Below are positions 12,417-13,345 of a DNA stretch of 13,345 nt, one piece after another. The notes below the pieces were generated by a model. It worked only from the letters and a program-made list of their open reading frames with translations, was not told the origin of the DNA and made no database searches. Position 1 is the stretch's first letter, and the number at the start of each line of letters is the position of its first letter. A program made the translations under genes and the position numbers. The stretch is from Lysobacterales bacterium. GTDB taxonomy: Bacteria; Pseudomonadota; Gammaproteobacteria; Xanthomonadales; Xanthomonadaceae. The DNA lies in NCBI GenBank assembly GCA_015655035.1, contig JAATFS010000335.1:1-13345 (forward strand), written 5' to 3'.

Positions 12417-13172
12417 ATGGCCGTTCCACCATTGGTCGGGTTGCCGACCGACCGCAAATCGATTGGACTTCATCCGTTCCTCGCCGTCGGCGAGAAGTAC
12501 GTGCGTGCGGTTGTCGACGGTGCGGGGGGAGTGCCAGTACTGCTGCCGGCGCTGCAACCGCCAGTTCCCGCCGAAGCATGGCTGGATCGGCTGGACGGTC
12601 TGTTGTTGACCGGCGCAACCAGCAATATCGAACCGCATCGCTACAGTAACGAGAGCAGCTGGCCCGGCAACCTGCATGACCCGGCGCGCGACGATGCCAC
12701 GCTGCAATTGATTCCCGCAGCGGTGGCACGTGGACTGCCGATCCTGGCGATCTGTCGCGGCCTGCAGGAGGTGAACGTCGCCTTCGGCGGCAGCCTGCAC
12801 CAGAAGGTGCATGAGCGGGATGGCTTCGCCGATCATCGCGAGGATGTCGAAGCCGCGCTGGACGTGCAGTACGGTCCGGCGCATCCGATCCAACTGCGCG
12901 CGGACGGATGCCTGGCGCGCATCGCCGGCAGCAAGCAGGTCGCGGTCAATTCGTTGCACGGGCAGGGCGTTGCCCGGCTGGGCGAAGGATTGTCGGTCGA
13001 GGCCACCGCGCCGGATGGATTGGTGGAGGCGTTTCGTGGCACTGGGCCGTCGTTCCTGCTGGCCGTACAGTGGCATCCTGAGTGGCGCGTCACCGAGAAC
13101 CCGTTCTATTTCGGCATCTTCCAGGCATTCGGCAAGGCGTGTCGACGCTACGCCGCCCAACGCAAGCACTGA
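12417..13172 (+). CDS. puuD: Gamma-glutamyl-GABA hydrolase, class I glutamine amidotransferase-like (PuuD-like)
   Basis: 251 residues; E. coli PuuD is 254. Expected reaction: hydrolysis of gamma-glutamyl-GABA to GABA and glutamate, in the cytoplasm. Seen: the start segment PLVGLPTDRKSIG; GLLLTGATSNIEPHRY at 61-76, characteristic of the PuuD subgroup of peptidase C26; the nucleophile elbow AICRGLQEVNVAFGG with Cys113; and the catalytic His220 and Glu222 in VQWHPEW. Start: an open frame reaches 12240, but the ATG at 12417 places the protein at family length and begins in the conserved first strand. GGGG 8 bases upstream is a modest ribosome-binding site. The upstream 180 bases hold the puuA promoter and a GTTGTAAA half-site. 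The next gene starts 6 bases after its stop, so the two are an operon. Confidence 0.94.
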   Translation: MAVPPLVGLPTDRKSIGLHPFLAVGEKYVRAVVDGAGGVPVLLPALQPPVPAEAWLDRLDGLLLTGATSNIEPHRYSNESSWPGNLHDPARDDATLQLIPAAVARGLPILAICRGLQEVNVAFGGSLHQKVHERDGFADHREDVEAALDVQYGPAHPIQLRADGCLARIAGSKQVAVNSLHGQGVARLGEGLSVEATAPDGLVEAFRGTGPSFLLAVQWHPEWRVTENPFYFGIFQAFGKACRRYAAQRKH

Positions 13173-13178
13173 GGTCCC

Positions 13179-13345
13179 ATGACCGTCCGTCAACGTTCGC
13201 GCAAGGCCGCCACTCCCGAGCAACCGGAAAGCTCGCTGCGGCGCTGGTTGAAGGAGCGCCATATCACCGAAGTCGAGTGCCTGGTGCCGGATATCACCGG
13301 CAACGCACGTGGCAAGATCATCCCGGCCGCGAAGTTCTCGCACGA
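13179..13345 (+). CDS. Second PuuA-type glutamine synthetase family protein, N-terminal fragment (cut by window edge)
   Basis: Only the first 55 codons are in the window. After a basic, variable leader (MTVRQRSRKAATPEQPESS) the sequence reads LRRWLKERHITEVECLVPDI and then TGNARGKIIPAAKF, the start of the N-terminal beta-grasp domain of glutamine synthetase-like gamma-glutamylpolyamine synthetases. The ATG lies 6 bases after the puuD stop, with GAGGT overlapping the puuD stop region as a close ribosome-binding site, so the genes are probably co-transcribed and coupled. It is clearly different from the puuA at 10858-12237. Pseudomonads are known to carry several such enzymes with different amine preferences, and the same division of labour is plausible here. 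The active site cannot be checked from this fragment. Confidence 0.85.
   Translation, partial: MTVRQRSRKAATPEQPESSLRRWLKERHITEVECLVPDITGNARGKIIPAAKFSH

Overview
The window is GC-rich (visibly about two-thirds G+C) with tightly packed genes, and every gene reads as bacterial. Protein style and gene content fit a gammaproteobacterium of the Xanthomonas/Stenotrophomonas/Lysobacter group. That placement is an inference from sequence style, not a search result. I see no tRNA, rRNA, insertion sequence, integrase or CRISPR array, and no gene-free stretch longer than about 300 bases.

Layout. Left third, all minus strand: a DHA2-type (EmrB/QacA-like) drug efflux MFS protein cut by the left edge (1-1269), a DUF445 (YjiN-like) membrane protein (1532-2836), a solitary ParB-like-domain protein with a C-terminal coiled coil (2947-3771), and an omega-amino-acid:pyruvate aminotransferase (3816-5177). 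Centre, plus strand and divergent from the aminotransferase: a PuuR-like XRE-cupin regulator (5308-5856), a PuuC-like aldehyde dehydrogenase (5983-7482) and an MHS-family MFS symporter (7637-8917). Right third: on the minus strand puuA (10858-12237) and puuB (9532-10848), then a single-domain hemerythrin (8950-9411); on the plus strand and divergent from puuA, puuD (12417-13172) and the first 55 codons of a second PuuA-type glutamine synthetase (from 13179, cut by the right edge).

Together positions 3816-13345 form a dispersed gamma-glutamyl polyamine (putrescine) catabolic cluster. PuuA glutamylates the amine, PuuB oxidises it, PuuC oxidises the aldehyde and PuuD removes glutamate to release GABA (or another omega-amino acid). 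The aminotransferase can then deaminate that product, the PuuE role. No PuuP-type APC importer is present; the MHS symporter is the candidate transporter.

Regulatory signals seen directly: two 19-bp GTTG-N11-CAAC dyads, sharing an inverted 10-mer, between the aminotransferase and puuR, one overlapping a plausible puuR promoter; a GTTGTAAA half-site between puuA and puuD; a perfect FNR/Anr-type box placed as in a class II promoter ahead of the hemerythrin gene; and three consecutive perfect tetraloop hairpins in the leader of the MHS transporter.
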